Of a stretch of DNA of 64,000 nucleotides, positions 16,401 through 24,388 are shown in pieces. The notes under the pieces were generated by a model, which worked only from the letters and a program-made list of their open reading frames with translations, did not search any database and had not been told where the DNA came from. The stretch is from the NCBI RefSeq assembly GCF_016464385.1, contig NZ_JADMLH010000003.1:489724-553723 (forward strand), read 5' to 3'. The DNA comes from Nucisporomicrobium flavum. Lineage in GTDB: Bacteria > Actinomycetota > Actinomycetes > Mycobacteriales > Micromonosporaceae. The position numbers and the translations under genes were made by a program. Within the stretch, counting starts at the first letter, position 1, and every line of letters starts with the position of its first letter.

Positions 16401-17746
16401 AGGGTCGGCCGGTTCGCGGCGTTGTTCTGGCGGTGGTACTCGTACAGCCAGTTGACGGAGCCGGCGTTGGTCATCGGCGTCCAGAAGTTGAAGCCGTGCG
16501 GCACCGCGGTGGCCGGGAAGTTGTTGCCGCGCGAGAAGTCGCCCGAGGACTGGGTGCCGCGGCGGGTCTCGGCGTACTCGGAGAGGTGGGCGCGGGGCTG
16601 GGCCGGCGGGACCTCGCGGAGGGCGATGTCGTCGTACCACGCCCGGAAGCTCGTGGGACCGTCCGGCTTGTCGTACCCGATCAGGATCCGGTCGACGGTC
16701 TTGCCCTCGGCGACCTTGCCGATCCGGCTGGTGCGCTTGTTCCACTGCGCGGTGTAGAGCGTCTTCGACGCGCCCTGCGCGGCCGGGCTGACGACCACCC
16801 CGTGCTGGTCGACGGCCTTCAGGTCCGACAGGTACGTGCCGTCGGTGAACGCCAGGTCGACCGAGGTGTACGTGGCCGGGTTGCTCAGGTCCTCGCGGTT
16901 GAACTCGGGCAGCACCAGGTACGACAGCTCGGTGTCGGCGGTGACCGCCACGTCCACGTCGAAGACCTTGTTGTACGAGTACCCGCGCCCCTCGGCGGTG
17001 TGCCGTCCGGCGATCTGGAACGCCTTGAGCCCGGTGTAGCCCACGCCGGCCTTGGCGGTCGGTGAGCTCGCGGGTCCGTTGCCGGGCCGGCTCTGCATCG
17101 GTCCGGCCGGCGGCGCCCCGGTGTTGTCGTCGGCGAGCTCGAGGTCGGCGAGCTGGGTGAGGTTGCCCGACGGGTGGCCGGTGATGCTCAGGCGGTAGAT
17201 CGGGAACGAGCCCGGGTTCGCCACCGTGTACGTCTTCGTCTGGAAGCGCTCGTCGAACGTCTGGCCGGTCCGGGTGTCCACGGTCGTCCAGGTGGTGCCG
17301 TTCGCGGAGCCCTCCAGGGTCCAGTCCCGCGGGTCCCGCTCGGGCGCGTCGTTGGCGGAGGTCAGCGCGTACTTGACGACGGTGGCCGGGGCGTCCAGCG
17401 TGTACTGCGCCCAGCTGGTCGGCGTGTCGACGAGCCACTTGGTCGCCGCGTCGCCGTCGTTGAGGTTGTTCACGCCCTCGTTGGGGTTGGGCTGGGCGTT
17501 CGCGGCGATCGCGGTGACGTGATCGCGCAGGCTGCCCGGCATGCCGACGGCGACCGAGCCGTCGACGCCGCTGCTGTGATCGCCGTCCACGGTGTCGGTC
17601 CAGGTGGGCTGCGGGTCGTCGGTCTCGAAGGACGACGCGAACGAGGTCGCGGCCGCCGCGTGCGCGGCGCCGCCGCCGGCGACCGTCGCGGCCGCGGCCA
17701 CGAGACTGACGGATAACAGGGCTGCGCCCCATCGTGGCCGGTGCAT
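13475..17746 (-). CDS. Secreted GH92 alpha-mannosidase with discoidin-like modules
   Basis: A 1423-residue secreted exo-alpha-mannosidase. A signal peptide ends near GGAAHAAA. An F5/8-type (CBM32-like) module follows at about residues 60-215 (WTLEGSANGTTWTTVDTRTGQTFDERFQ). The GH92 catalytic region includes GFWDTYRTTWPAY and QGYPGDEDNGEMSAWYVFSALGFYP. A second CBM32-like module reads WKLSGSYDGTTWTTIDERSDQTFDWRLQ. The C-terminal about 130 residues are short V/T/G-rich strands like a parallel beta-helix. The start at ATG 17746 has an AAGGAG six bases upstream. It is probably controlled by the LacI protein at 21982 through a shared palindrome. The exact mannoside linkage is unknown. Confidence 0.93.
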   Translation of the reverse strand: MHRPRWGAALLSVSLVAAAATVAGGGAAHAAAATSFASSFETDDPQPTWTDTVDGDHSSGVDGSVAVGMPGSLRDHVTAIAANAQPNPNEGVNNLNDGDAATKWLVDTPTSWAQYTLDAPATVVKYALTSANDAPERDPRDWTLEGSANGTTWTTVDTRTGQTFDERFQTKTYTVANPGSFPIYRLSITGHPSGNLTQLADLELADDNTGAPPAGPMQSRPGNGPASSPTAKAGVGYTGLKAFQIAGRHTAEGRGYSYNKVFDVDVAVTADTELSYLVLPEFNREDLSNPATYTSVDLAFTDGTYLSDLKAVDQHGVVVSPAAQGASKTLYTAQWNKRTSRIGKVAEGKTVDRILIGYDKPDGPTSFRAWYDDIALREVPPAQPRAHLSEYAETRRGTQSSGDFSRGNNFPATAVPHGFNFWTPMTNAGSVNWLYEYHRQNNAANRPTLQAFAASHEPSPWMGDRQTFQVMPSAATGTPDANRANRALAFGHENEVAKPYYYGVTFDNGLKTEFAPTDHAALFQFTFTGDSSNLVFDNVDSRAGLTIDAANRAVSGWSDVNSGSLSAGYTRMFMYATVDAPITASGMLPTGNRPSTGYVKFDTAQDKTVTMRIATSLISVEQAKHNLDLEVAADATVAQIRDRAQAAWDAKLRTVEVEGATEDQLVTLYSNMYRLFLYPNSGYENTGTAAAPVWKHTVQSAVTSPASSPTETGAPVKDGKVYVNNGFWDTYRTTWPAYSLLTPDTAGEMVDGFVQQYRDGGWISRWSSPGYANLMVGTSSDVAFADAYLKGVPGIDAETAYQAAIKNATVTPPNANVGRKGLATSIFKGYTPLDVTGEAMSWAMDGYINDFGIANMAAALAKKGGPKAGEYAEQAEYFRNRAQNYVNMFDPDVNFFQGKDSNGTWRNPPASYDPRVWGYDYTETNGWNMAFHVPQDGQGLANLYGGKDKLAGKLDKFFSTPETATFPGSYGGTIHEMLEARDVRMGQWGFSNQPSHHIPYMYDYAGEPAKAQKIVREALSRLYLGSEIGQGYPGDEDNGEMSAWYVFSALGFYPLQMGSPAYAIGSPLFTKATINLPGGKKIVVNAPDNSAKNVYVQSLKVNGKAYASTSLPHSLLADGAVLDFAMGPEPSTWGTGDDAAPPSITTGDAVPSPLRDLTGPGKGTASEPALVDDTSNTRAVFASATPSWQWDFTGGGQKADYYTLTSGAVAGDPKAWKLSGSYDGTTWTTIDERSDQTFDWRLQTRPFKIAKPGRYASYKLDVTANTGETSTTLAEVELLGRPAPACTTTIADKVVGAVSVKSGVTCIKEGATVTGLVTVSKGASLYVSGASLRAAVTATGAGTVSLLHATVNGPVTVTGSGPVLLEASTIKGAVTLLNNRTATVVAADTVNGPLTCTGNQPAPVNNGLATTGTGARLGQCARI

Positions 17747-17857
17747 GCCGTCTCCTTGCAAGGCTGAGGGGAAGGGCTGACGGAAACATCCGCGACACAT
17801 CGTCACGTGTACCTGTCTCAATATGCAAGGTCTCTACCGAACACGATCGCCCATGAT

Positions 17858-17871
17858 TGACATCGATGTCA
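17858..17871. promoter_or_regulatory. LacI-type operator upstream of the GH92 gene
   Basis: TGACATCGATGTCA is a perfect 14-bp palindrome 111 bases upstream of the GH92 start. Thirteen of its bases recur in front of the LacI gene at 21880-21893. Confidence 0.75.
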
Positions 17872-17995
17872 TCTTGACCCCGTGAACCCCTTGCCCACGC
17901 TCGTCACCTAGGCATATGGTCGAACGGCCGGACCCTGGACGCGATCGAGGACGCCATGATCCATGTGCGATCGTGTGCGGTTCTAGCCACGTGCA

Positions 17996-18520
17996 TCATC
18001 GCGGCGTGCCGAGGGTGCTCAACCAGCGTTCCACCTCGGACGGCGAGCGCAGCAGCACGACCTCCGGCACGGCCGGGTCCGACCGCCACGCGCGCATCCG
18101 ATCACGTTTGCGCGCGAACGACTGGAAGTGCCACGCGACGATGCCGTCGCGGCTGAGCGCCTCCCGCAGCCGCTCCCGGTTGCCGTTGCAGATCTCGGTG
18201 CGCGACACGATCCGGTACGCCGTCCGGCGCAGCAGCCGGCCCAGCGAGCGCCACCGCGGCAGGTCCAGCCCCACCACGAGATCGGCGCGTGCGAGCGGGA
18301 GGTCGCGCCAGGAGCCGTACGCCGAGTCGAGCACCCACTCGTCGCCGGCGCAGATCCGAGCGATCCGCCGCCGCTGCTCCTCCTCGGGCACGGCTGTCCA
18401 GCCCGGCTCCCACGCCAGGTCGTCCACCGAGTGGTACGGCACCCCGGTCGCCGCCGCGATCCGCCGGGCGAGAGTTGACTTGCCGGAGCCCGTCACGCCG
18501 TACACCAGAATGCGCCTCAT
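17996..18520 (-). CDS. P-loop kinase-like protein (adenylate-kinase/topology-modulation type)
   Basis: A 174-residue soluble protein with a Walker A motif near the N-terminus (RRILVYGVTGSGKSTLARRIA). HSVDDLAWEPGWTAVP resembles the family of DNA-topology-modulation (FlaR-like) proteins. A later basic stretch (RTAYRIVSRTEICNGNRERL) also fits. It overlaps the response-regulator stop by four bases, so it is the third gene of that operon. The substrate of phosphate transfer is not known. Confidence 0.82.
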   Translation of the reverse strand: MRRILVYGVTGSGKSTLARRIAAATGVPYHSVDDLAWEPGWTAVPEEEQRRRIARICAGDEWVLDSAYGSWRDLPLARADLVVGLDLPRWRSLGRLLRRTAYRIVSRTEICNGNRERLREALSRDGIVAWHFQSFARKRDRMRAWRSDPAVPEVVLLRSPSEVERWLSTLGTPR

Positions 18521-19167
18521 TGTCCGGCCAGCCCTTCCTCGTACGCGACGATGACGAGCTGGACCCGGTCCCGGACGCCGAGCTTGGCGATCGCCCGGGT
18601 GATGTGGGTCTTCGCCGTCAGCGGGCTGATCACCAGACGACGGGCGATGTCCTCGTTGGACAGACCCGTGGCCACCAGGGCCACCACCTCCCGCTCGCGC
18701 GCCGTCAGCACCTCGAGCCGCCGCCCGCCCGGCGCGGCCGCGGGCCGGTTCGCGAACTGGGTGACGACCCGGCGCGTGACGCTGGGCGAGAGCAGCGCCT
18801 CCCCGGCCGCCACGACCCGGACGGCGTGCCGCAGGCCCTCCGGCTCGACCTCCTTGGTGAGGAAGCCGCTCGCACCGGCAGCCAGCGCGGCGAACACGTA
18901 CTCGTCCGTCTCGAACGTGGTGAGGATGACGACCCGGCACTCCGGGAGCTCGGCCAGGATCCGCCGGGTCGCCTCGATGCCGTCCAGGCCGGGCATGCGG
19001 ATGTCCATCAGGACCACGTCCGGGCGTACGGCGCGGGCCGTGCGGACCGCCTCGTCACCGGTCGACGCCTCGCCGACGACCTCGATGCCCCGGTCGCGCT
19101 TGAGCAGGCTGCGGAACCCGGCCCGGACGAGGTGCTGGTCGTCGGCGAGCAGGACGGAGATCGTCAC
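18517..19167 (-). CDS. NarL/LuxR-type response regulator
   Basis: A 216-residue regulator. Its receiver domain has the acidic pocket LLADDQ and the phospho-acceptor Asp in VVLMDIRMPG. Its C-terminal LuxR helix-turn-helix reads LTAREREVVALVATGLSNEDIARRL. It overlaps the upstream histidine kinase gene by four bases and is certainly its partner. The target genes are unknown. Confidence 0.95.
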   Translation of the reverse strand: MTISVLLADDQHLVRAGFRSLLKRDRGIEVVGEASTGDEAVRTARAVRPDVVLMDIRMPGLDGIEATRRILAELPECRVVILTTFETDEYVFAALAAGASGFLTKEVEPEGLRHAVRVVAAGEALLSPSVTRRVVTQFANRPAAAPGGRRLEVLTAREREVVALVATGLSNEDIARRLVISPLTAKTHITRAIAKLGVRDRVQLVIVAYEEGLAGQ

Positions 19168-20267
19168 GGCGCCAGCGGGATCGTCGCGTGGACGGTGAAG
19201 CCGCCCCCGGGCCCGGGCCCCGCCGTCAGCGCGCCGCCCAGCGCGGCGACCCGCTCCCGCATCCCCATGATCCCGCGCCCCTCCGTCACCGGGCCGCCGC
19301 CGCCGTCGTCCGTGATGTCCGCGACGACCGTGTCCGGGCCGTAGTCCAGCGTCACCGTGGCGGAGGCCGCTCCCGCATGCCGCACGGTGTTCGTCAGCGA
19401 CTCCTGCACCACGCGGTACACCGCCGTCGCCACGGGAGCGGGCACGACCGTCCGTTCGCCGCGCTCGGCGAGGCGTACCGGCACCCCGGCTGACCGTACC
19501 CGCTCAGCGAGGTCGTCGAGGCCCTCCAGGCCGTGCGCCGGCTCACCGCCGTCGAAGCGCAGCACGTCCACGAGCGCCCGGAGGTCGCTCATCGCGCGGC
19601 CGCGGACGTCCTGGGCCAGCCGTACCGCGTCGCGGGCCTCCGCCGGGTCCTCGTCGAACGCGTCGAGGGCCACGTTGAGATGCACCCCCACCACGGCCAG
19701 GGTGTGCGAGACCACGTCGTGCAGGTCGCGCGCGATGTCGACGCGCTCCTCGGCCCGGCGCCGCCCGGCCTCGAGCTCCCGCTGCTCCAGCGTCTGCCGC
19801 AGCCGCGCGGCGACCTCGTCCTGCCAGCGCCGGGTGCTCCGGTACGCCTGCGTCAGCGCGAGCGCCGCGGCCAGCCACAGCGCCTCGGCGCCGACCCGGC
19901 CGACCGTGGCGTCGAAGGTGCCCAGCTGCACGAAGTAGTCCCAGACGAAGGCGTACCAGACGGTGATCGCTCCGGCGACGATCGCCGTACGGACCCGCCC
20001 GGCGAGCACGTTCGCCGCGAACGCCGCGGTCGCCGGCCACACCCAGCCGGCGCCGATCAGGTCGGCCGTACGCCACGCCACCACCGTGCCCAGCGACACG
20101 ATCAGGACCGTGGCGGGCCACCGGCGCAGCAGCAGGGTCAGCGTTGCCAGGAAGAAGGCCAGCGACCAGGTCAGCACGGGGTCCACCGTGCCACCGGTCA
20201 GCGCCAGACCGGCCGGTACGCCGACGAACGTGAGGCCGGCGGCCGTCCACAGCAGAGAAGTGCGCAT
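19164..20267 (-). CDS. Sensor histidine kinase (HisKA_3, DesK/NarX type)
   Basis: A 367-residue kinase. About five membrane segments fill the first 150 residues. The phospho-acceptor His is in ERVDIARDLHDVVSHTLAVVG. The HATPase domain has VVQESLTNTVRHAG and DITDDGGGG. There is no extracellular sensor domain, so it probably senses the membrane. The start is ATG 20267, with GGGAGG eight bases upstream; the GTG nine bases earlier would put that ribosome site too close. Confidence 0.93.
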   Translation of the reverse strand: MRTSLLWTAAGLTFVGVPAGLALTGGTVDPVLTWSLAFFLATLTLLLRRWPATVLIVSLGTVVAWRTADLIGAGWVWPATAAFAANVLAGRVRTAIVAGAITVWYAFVWDYFVQLGTFDATVGRVGAEALWLAAALALTQAYRSTRRWQDEVAARLRQTLEQRELEAGRRRAEERVDIARDLHDVVSHTLAVVGVHLNVALDAFDEDPAEARDAVRLAQDVRGRAMSDLRALVDVLRFDGGEPAHGLEGLDDLAERVRSAGVPVRLAERGERTVVPAPVATAVYRVVQESLTNTVRHAGAASATVTLDYGPDTVVADITDDGGGGPVTEGRGIMGMRERVAALGGALTAGPGPGGGFTVHATIPLAP

Positions 20268-20412
20268 GCGTCTCACCTCCCGATGAGGGTCTCATTGATG
20301 CCGCCGACGCTATGGCCGCACGCGGGCCGGCCGCGTCGTCCCACCGGGGTCTGCGCGGCGGACGCCGCCGGAGTACGCGCTACTGCGATCGATGTACGTC
20401 TAGGGTGAGCGG

Positions 20413-20928
20413 GTGATCGCATCGCGACCCGGGCTGTCCGGCGCCGAGTTCGACGCGGTGGAGCGAGAGTTCGGCTTCTCGTTCGCCGACGACCACCGCG
20501 CCTTCCTCGCCGCAGCGCTGCCCGTGGGCCGCGGCTGGCCGGACTGGCGCGACGGTGACCGGGCCGAGCTGCGCGACCGCTTGGCGATGCCGGTCGAGGG
20601 CGTGCTCTTCGACGTGGCGGAGAACGGTTTCTGGTACGGCGCCTGGGGCCCGCAACCACCGGAGCCCGCCGACGCGGTGACCGTGGCACGCCGCTTCCTG
20701 ATGACTGTGCCGCGCCTGATCCCCGTGTACTCGCACCGCTATCTGCCCGCGGGCCGGGGCACGTCAGGTCATCCCGTGCTGTCGGTCATGCAGACGGACG
20801 TCGTCGCGTACGGCACCGACCTCGACGACTACCTGCGGCGCGAGTTCGGCGGCGGCGAGCCCGGCCCGGTGCAGGGCGCCCGGCCCACCGTGGCGTTCTG
20901 GAAGGACCTGCTTCAGGCCTTCAGGTGA
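20413..20928 (+). CDS. SMI1/KNR4 (SUKH)-family protein
   Basis: A 171-residue soluble protein. GLSGAEFDAVEREFGFSFADDHRAFLAAALPVGRGWPDWRDGD is the SUKH pattern of acidic helices followed by a WPDWR segment. GVLFDVAENGFWYGAWG follows. SUKH proteins are often immunity proteins against polymorphic toxins, but many actinomycete copies stand alone as here. No toxin gene is adjacent. The 3' end overlaps the convergent arginase-like gene by eight bases. GTG 20413 is the start. Confidence 0.8.
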   Translation: MIASRPGLSGAEFDAVEREFGFSFADDHRAFLAAALPVGRGWPDWRDGDRAELRDRLAMPVEGVLFDVAENGFWYGAWGPQPPEPADAVTVARRFLMTVPRLIPVYSHRYLPAGRGTSGHPVLSVMQTDVVAYGTDLDDYLRREFGGGEPGPVQGARPTVAFWKDLLQAFR

Positions 20929-21778
20929 GCCCGGCCACGATCGCGTCGACGAGCGGGGCCAGCCCGACCTCCTCGGGTACGTGGTCCGGGTTGACCTCGG
21001 TGACCGTCATCCCGGCGAACTGCGGGCTCGCCACCAGCACCGACAGCGTCTCGACCACCTCCTGCAGCGTCAGGCCCTGCGGCTCCGGCACGTCGGCGAA
21101 CGGCGCCTGCGCGAACGCGAGCACGTCCACGTCGAAGTGGACGACGAAGTGCGTCGCGGCGGCCTCCGCGGCGAACCGGGCGCGGGCTGCCGCTTTTGCC
21201 GGCCCGGTGTGAACCTCGCCGGCCGGCACGTACCCGAGCCGCAGCCTCTCCACCAGGTCCCGCTCCGGGTCGCCGGGCGGCAGGTCGAAGCCGTACGTGA
21301 CCACGCGCTGCGGGGTGATCGACGCGACCGACGCGACCGTGGGGTCGCACCCCGGCAGGCCGAGCAGGTGGGATAGGCCCATCGCGTCGAGGTTGCCGTG
21401 CGGGCGCGTCTCCGGGGTGTAGAGGTCCGGCCCGCCGTCGATGTAGATCAGCGCGGCGCCGGGGGTGGCGGCGACCAGGCCGAGCGTGACGGTGCAGTCG
21501 CCGCCGAGGATCAGCGGCATGCCGGGCGCCGTCGCGGCTGCCCGGGCCACGTCCGTGGCGACCCGCACGACCGCGGTGGCGTTCTGGGCGTTGGGCCGGC
21601 TCAGGTCCGGCCGCCAGCGGAAACCCTCGACGTCACCGAGGTCCTGCACGGCGACGCCCCGGTCGTTCAGGCCGGCGAGGAGGCCGGCGGCGCGCAGCGC
21701 TGCCGGGGCACGCTCGACGCCCGGCGTGTGCGCTCCCGCGCTGGACGGGGCACCGATCACGCTCCAGCGAAGAACCAT
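20921..21778 (-). CDS. Arginase-fold protein with altered metal ligands
   Basis: A 285-residue member of the arginase/agmatinase superfamily. The three metal motifs are recognisable but changed. The usual GGDH is GGDC (LILGGDCTVT). The usual DAHxD is DGGPD (IYIDGGPDLYTPE). The FDxD motif keeps both Asp residues (HFDVDVLAFAQAP) but lacks the following DP. Two of the usual His ligands are therefore absent, so normal binuclear Mn catalysis is doubtful. The start is at MVLRWSVIGAPSSAGAH (ATG 21778); an ATG at 21787 is also possible. It is monocistronic. Confidence 0.82.
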   Translation of the reverse strand: MVLRWSVIGAPSSAGAHTPGVERAPAALRAAGLLAGLNDRGVAVQDLGDVEGFRWRPDLSRPNAQNATAVVRVATDVARAAATAPGMPLILGGDCTVTLGLVAATPGAALIYIDGGPDLYTPETRPHGNLDAMGLSHLLGLPGCDPTVASVASITPQRVVTYGFDLPPGDPERDLVERLRLGYVPAGEVHTGPAKAAARARFAAEAAATHFVVHFDVDVLAFAQAPFADVPEPQGLTLQEVVETLSVLVASPQFAGMTVTEVNPDHVPEEVGLAPLVDAIVAGLT

Positions 21779-21879
21779 GCCGCCCATGCTGCCATGACCC
21801 CGGTCCGCCGGCCGGACGCGGAGATCGCTCGAATCCCGCCGAAGCCGACGGTTTCGGGCACGGTGCCGTAGGGCGTGGC

Positions 21880-21893
21880 CGACATCGATGTCA
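21880..21893. promoter_or_regulatory. Operator in front of the LacI gene, shared with GH92
   Basis: CGACATCGATGTCA differs from the perfect GH92 palindrome only at its first base. It lies 88 bases upstream of the LacI start, consistent with autoregulation. Confidence 0.72.
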
Positions 21894-21981
21894 TACTTTC
21901 GTCCTCCACCGCTTGGAGGAACGGGTCCTCGCACCGCTGGAAGAATGGGAAGAATCCGCCGCCTGTGAGATTCGGAGCGCC

Positions 21982-23025
21982 ATGACCGCATCCCGGTCCG
22001 CCGACGGAGCCGTCGACGTGGCGGCCCTGCGCCGACCCACGCTGACGCAGGTGGCCGCGCTGGCCGGCGTCAGCCTGAAGACGGCGTCGCGGGCGCTCAA
22101 CGACGAGCCGAACGTCGCCGAGGCCACCGGCCGCCGCGTGCGCGAGGCCGCGGACCTGCTCGGTTACCGGCTCAACGGGATCGCGCGCGAGCTGCGCCGC
22201 GGCGCGACCTCCGCGCTGGTCGGCCTGATCAGCGGCGACCTGACCAACCCGTTCTACTCGGCGGTGGCCAGCGGCATCGAGCGCGAGCTGCGCCAGCACG
22301 GGCTGCAGCTCGTCACCGCCAACAACGACGAGGACGCCGAGCTCGAACGGGCGCTGGTGGACGCGTTCCTCGAGCGGCGGGTCCGCGCGCTCCTCGTGGT
22401 GCCCAGCGGCGCGGGCCACGAGTACCTCGCCATCGAGGGCAACCGCGGCGTGCCGTTCGTGTTCCTCGACCGCCCGCCGGACGGCCTCGAGGCGGACGCG
22501 GTGCTCATCGACAACGTCGGCGGCGCCCGGGCGGCGGGGGAGCACCTCATCGCGGCCGGTCACCGGCGCATCGCCCTGGTCGCCGACCTGGCCCGGATGG
22601 CTCCGCAGCAGGGCCGCATCGACGGGTTCGTCCAGGCGATGGAGGCCGCGGGCAACGACGGCTGGCGGCCGTACCTGCGCACGGACGTGCACGACGTGCA
22701 CCGCGCCGAGCGGACCGTCCGGGAGCTGCTGGAGCTGGATCCGGCGCCCACGGCCCTGTTCACCACGAACAACCGGCTGACCACCGGGGCGCTGCGGGCG
22801 CTGCGCGGGCACCCGCAGCCACCGGCGCTGATCGGCTTCGACGACTTCGACCTCGCCGACGTGATCGGCGCGACGGTGGTCGCGCACGACTCGGTCGCCA
22901 TGGGGCGCGAGGCCGCCCGGCTGGCGCACCAGCGGATCAGCGGCTTCTCCGGGCCGGCCCGTACGGTCACCATCTCCACCTCCGTCATCGCCCGGGGGAG
23001 CGGGGAACGCCCGGCCGCCTCGTGA
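21982..23025 (+). CDS. LacI-family regulator, probable regulator of the GH92 gene
   Basis: A 347-residue LacI/GalR protein. The helix-turn-helix is at about residues 17-40 (PTLTQVAALAGVSLKTASRALNDEPNVAEATG), followed by the sensor domain (ALVGLISGDLTNPFYSAVASGIERELRQ). The start is ATG 21982; the upstream in-frame extension from a TTG reads unlike a protein. It stands alone. The palindrome in its promoter recurs before the GH92 alpha-mannosidase 4 kb away, which suggests that a mannoside-derived ligand is the inducer. Confidence 0.92.
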   Translation: MTASRSADGAVDVAALRRPTLTQVAALAGVSLKTASRALNDEPNVAEATGRRVREAADLLGYRLNGIARELRRGATSALVGLISGDLTNPFYSAVASGIERELRQHGLQLVTANNDEDAELERALVDAFLERRVRALLVVPSGAGHEYLAIEGNRGVPFVFLDRPPDGLEADAVLIDNVGGARAAGEHLIAAGHRRIALVADLARMAPQQGRIDGFVQAMEAAGNDGWRPYLRTDVHDVHRAERTVRELLELDPAPTALFTTNNRLTTGALRALRGHPQPPALIGFDDFDLADVIGATVVAHDSVAMGREAARLAHQRISGFSGPARTVTISTSVIARGSGERPAAS

Positions 23026-23067
23026 CACGACGCGCGCCCGGGCCCGGGCTGCCCTAAAGTCCTTGGC

Positions 23068-23421
23068 GTGACGCTGGAGATCGAGGGGTCGCCGCTGGCG
23101 CCCCGGCCGGTGGCGTACCGGACGGCGGAGGAGATCCGCGAGGACCGGCTGGCCGCTGCGCGCCGCACGGAAGCGGCGCTGCACGTCCTCCTCGTCACGC
23201 TCGTGTGGCTCGTCGTGGTGCCGTTCCTGCTCGGCTGGGGTCTGCTCGGCGCCCAGCGGGAGGCCGGCACGCTCGCCCTCGCCGCCCTGCTCGCCGTGGT
23301 GCTGCCGTTCACCGCGGCGGTGATCGCCACCCGCAGCCGGCTCTACTTCACCGGTGGCGTGTACGTGGTGCTGACCCTGGTCATGATGCTTCCCGCGATC
23401 AGCATCGTGCGGGCAGGATGA
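23068..23421 (+). CDS. Small membrane protein of unknown function
   Basis: A 117-residue protein. A charged N-terminus (RTAEEIREDRLAAARR) precedes three hydrophobic segments starting at about residues 38, 66 and 92. It is not recognised. The start is GTG 23068. It precedes the LigD-type gene by four bases and may be co-transcribed with it. Confidence 0.75.
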   Translation: MTLEIEGSPLAPRPVAYRTAEEIREDRLAAARRTEAALHVLLVTLVWLVVVPFLLGWGLLGAQREAGTLALAALLAVVLPFTAAVIATRSRLYFTGGVYVVLTLVMMLPAISIVRAG

Positions 23422-23425
23422 GCCC

Positions 23426-24382
23426 ATGGCGGCGGAGAAGGAAGAACGCGACGGCGTACCCCTGACCAACCTGGACCAGGAGCTCTTCCCCGGCGCCGGG
23501 GCGACCAAGCGTGACCTCGTCGACTACCTCGACGCCGTCCGCGACCGCATCGTCCCGGTCCTGCGCGACCGGCCGCTCTCCGTGGTCCGGGTGCTGCGTG
23601 GCCAGGACAAGTTCATGCAGAAGAACCTGCCGAAGTACACGCCCGACTGGGTGCCGCGGACGAAGGTGTGGGCCGAGGCGTCGCACCGTGAGGTCCTGTA
23701 CGCCCTCTGCAACGACCGCCGCACCCTGCTGTGGTTCGCCAACCAGCGCGCGGTCGAATACCACCCGACGCTGATGACGGTCGCCGACGTGCACCACCCG
23801 ACCCACCTCATCATGGACCTCGACCCGCCGGAGGGCGGCGACTTCGGGCTGGCGGTGGCGGCGGCCCGGCTGGTCCGGCGGGCGCTCGCCGACGCCGGCC
23901 TGGACGGTGCGGTCAAGACCAGCGGTTCTAAGGGCCTGCACGTCTTCGTGCCGCTCGACGGCGTCGCGACCGAGGACGTGGCGGCGGCGACCCGGGCGGT
24001 GGCCGCCCGCGCCGAACGGCTCGACCCGGAGCTCGCCACGACCGCGTTCATCCGCGAGGACCGGCACGGCAAGGTGTTCCTCGACGCGACCCGTTCCGGT
24101 GGCGCGAGCGTGGCCGCCGCGTACAGCCCCCGGGTGCGGCCCGGGGTGCCTGTGTCGTTCCCGCTCTCCTGGGACGAGCTCGACGACGTGACGTCGGGGG
24201 ACTTCACCGTGCACACCGCGCCCGCCCTGCTGGCCGGCCGGGACCCGTGGGCGGACGGCATGCCCGCACCGCAGAAGCTCGACGCCGGGCTGGTGGCTGA
24301 GGGCCACACCATCCCGGTGGCCCGGGTGGCGGCGATGCACGAGGGCAAGCGACGGGCCCGGGCGCGGCGCGCCGAGGGCTGA
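23426..24382 (+). CDS. LigD polymerase-domain protein (archaeo-eukaryotic primase type)
   Basis: A 318-residue stand-alone polymerase/primase domain of the type fused in LigD for bacterial non-homologous end joining. The catalytic acidic motif is LIMDLDPPEGGDF (about residue 130) and the nucleotide-binding motif is VKTSGSKGLHVFVPL. LTNLDQELFPGAGATKRDLVDYL at the start is also typical. No ligase, nuclease or Ku gene is in the window. Actinomycetes often carry several such solo copies, so a role in end repair is inferred. Confidence 0.92.
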   Translation: MAAEKEERDGVPLTNLDQELFPGAGATKRDLVDYLDAVRDRIVPVLRDRPLSVVRVLRGQDKFMQKNLPKYTPDWVPRTKVWAEASHREVLYALCNDRRTLLWFANQRAVEYHPTLMTVADVHHPTHLIMDLDPPEGGDFGLAVAAARLVRRALADAGLDGAVKTSGSKGLHVFVPLDGVATEDVAAATRAVAARAERLDPELATTAFIREDRHGKVFLDATRSGGASVAAAYSPRVRPGVPVSFPLSWDELDDVTSGDFTVHTAPALLAGRDPWADGMPAPQKLDAGLVAEGHTIPVARVAAMHEGKRRARARRAEG

Positions 24383-24388
24383 CCGCGG

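Noticed and set aside
11597..17065. Very long open frame on the plus strand opposite GH92 and its neighbours
   Set aside because: Antisense frames stay open in DNA this GC-rich. The protein is Arg/Gly/Val-rich with no domain, while the opposite strand encodes recognisable proteins.
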